From the NCBI GenBank assembly GCA_937996725.1, contig CALKUR010000078.1:1-6344 (forward strand): DNA of 6,344 nucleotides. Reading direction: 5' to 3'. Positions 5,949 through 6,344 of the stretch are shown here, piece by piece. The notes beneath the pieces were generated by a model. That model saw only the letters and a list, made by a program, of their open reading frames with translations. It was not told the origin of the DNA and searched no databases. Made by a program: the position numbers and the translations under genes. How positions within the stretch are numbered: the stretch's first letter is position 1; each line of letters starts with the position of its first letter. The stretch is from an uncultured Dechloromonas sp. (lineage in GTDB: Bacteria > Pseudomonadota > Gammaproteobacteria > Burkholderiales > Rhodocyclaceae).

Positions 5949-5997
5949 GAAGGCTCGGCGGCCACCAGCGCGGTGGAGTGAGGGTTAGTCCTAACTA
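5949..5997 (-). other. Probable left end of the IS630-type element
   Basis: Sequence upstream of the IS630-type start. It contains two small palindromes: CCACC-AGCGC-GGTGG (5962-5976) and GTTAG-TC-CTAAC (5984-5995). IS630-family elements insert at TA, and a TA follows at 5996-5997, so the element boundary may lie here. The boundary is inferred only. Confidence 0.35.
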
Positions 5998-6089
5998 TGT
6001 GAAGCAAATTCAACTGCTATATTAGTTGTGCGTAATTTGTATCGCAATCGCGATAAACTGCTTCGACAGACTCATATTAAGGACACGGT
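5998..6089 (+). promoter_or_regulatory. Leader of the substrate-binding-protein gene
   Basis: AT-richer region before the binding-protein gene. CAACT-N8-AGTTG (6011-6028) and ATCGC-AATC-GCGAT (6041-6054) are small perfect inverted repeats and possible operators. TTGTGC (about 6026-6031) with GATAAA (6052-6057) is only a loose -35/-10 candidate. AAGGA at 6079-6083 is a good ribosome-binding site, 6 bases before ATG 6090. Confidence 0.4.
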
Positions 6090-6344
6090 ATGCGAAAAAG
6101 CTTATTGAATTTCCTTGCATCAGCGGCGCTCAGCTTCGGCCTTGCAAGCCCCGTTGCTGCGCAGGATGCCATCAAGATCGGTCAGATCGAGGCCCAGACC
6201 GGCCCGTCTAGCAGTCTGGGTTTCATGGCCACACAGGGTGCAAAGCTTGCAGTTCACCAGATCAATCAAGCCGGTGGCGTGGAGGTCGGTGGCAAGAAGT
6301 ACCCGATCGACCTAGACTCGCCCGACACACAGGGCAGTCCTCAG
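6090..6344 (+). CDS. Branched-chain-amino-acid-type ABC transporter binding protein (partial)
   Basis: Periplasmic substrate-binding protein of the LivK type (Peripla_BP_6 family), which captures a ligand and delivers it to an ABC importer. The 85 visible residues start at ATG 6090. Residues 1-24 form a Sec signal peptide: RK, a hydrophobic stretch, and ASPVAA just before the likely cleavage at QDAIKIG. The mature protein begins with the typical first strand IKIGQIEAQTGPSSSLG, then GAKLAVHQINQAGGVEVGGK and KYPIDLDSPDTQ, all family-like. The gene continues past the window; full proteins are about 370-420 residues. Homologues serve branched-chain amino acids, amides, urea or aromatic acids, so the substrate cannot be called. 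The permease and ATPase genes are presumably downstream. It is the first intact native gene after the IS cluster. Confidence 0.92.
   Translation, partial: MRKSLLNFLASAALSFGLASPVAAQDAIKIGQIEAQTGPSSSLGFMATQGAKLAVHQINQAGGVEVGGKKYPIDLDSPDTQGSPQ

Noticed and set aside
1..6344. CRISPR array, tRNA, rRNA or phage attachment site
   Set aside because: No regularly spaced direct repeats, no tRNA or rRNA signatures and no integrase with a repeat pair were seen.

Overview
The window is a high-GC accessory region packed with transposable-element debris. It most likely comes from a betaproteobacterium (Burkholderiales; Comamonadaceae or Alcaligenaceae would fit). The case for this is circumstantial: GC-rich codon use, an FCD-type GntR regulator, a LivK-type periplasmic binding protein, and the IS21, IS3, IS110 and IS630 families found together. 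No species is claimed.

Layout. Positions 1-2141 hold most of an apparently intact IS21-family element on the minus strand: istA, then istB overlapping it by 11 bp. Its left end (TGTTGATTC...) is at 2141, and istB runs off the window at position 1. After 228 bp of unassigned sequence, 2370-2866 holds a second, opposite-facing IS21-family element cut down to about 497 bp. It keeps both repeat-bearing ends but only the first ~86 codons of istA. The two IS21 left ends therefore face each other. Positions 2867-2976 match the C-terminal part of yet another IstA, on the minus strand.

The native part of the middle is a complete FCD-family GntR regulator (minus strand, 3647-2991). It has a divergent intergenic region and, beyond that, a small frameshifted piece of a sulfatase (about 3849-4009, plus strand). 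This looks like the remains of a regulator and catabolic gene pair broken by IS activity.

From about 4117 to 5948 the sequence is a mosaic of truncated transposases joined end to end: an IS3-type OrfA N-terminus (minus), an IstB C-terminus (minus), an IS110-family C-terminal half (plus), an IS3-family OrfB with its DDE triad but a late frameshift (plus), and the first ~26 codons of an IS630-type transposase (minus). The window ends in the signal peptide and first lobe of a branched-chain-amino-acid-type ABC transporter substrate-binding protein (6090 onward, plus strand), preceded by an AT-richer region with small palindromes.

Only istA/istB (as far as visible), the GntR gene and the binding-protein gene look functional. 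I see no clear novel defence or metabolic system. The most unusual signals are: a leader hairpin of the same size and position in front of istA in both IS21 elements, the two-ended deletion derivative that the intact IstA/IstB might mobilise, and a GntR protein whose usual metal-site histidine is replaced by asparagine.
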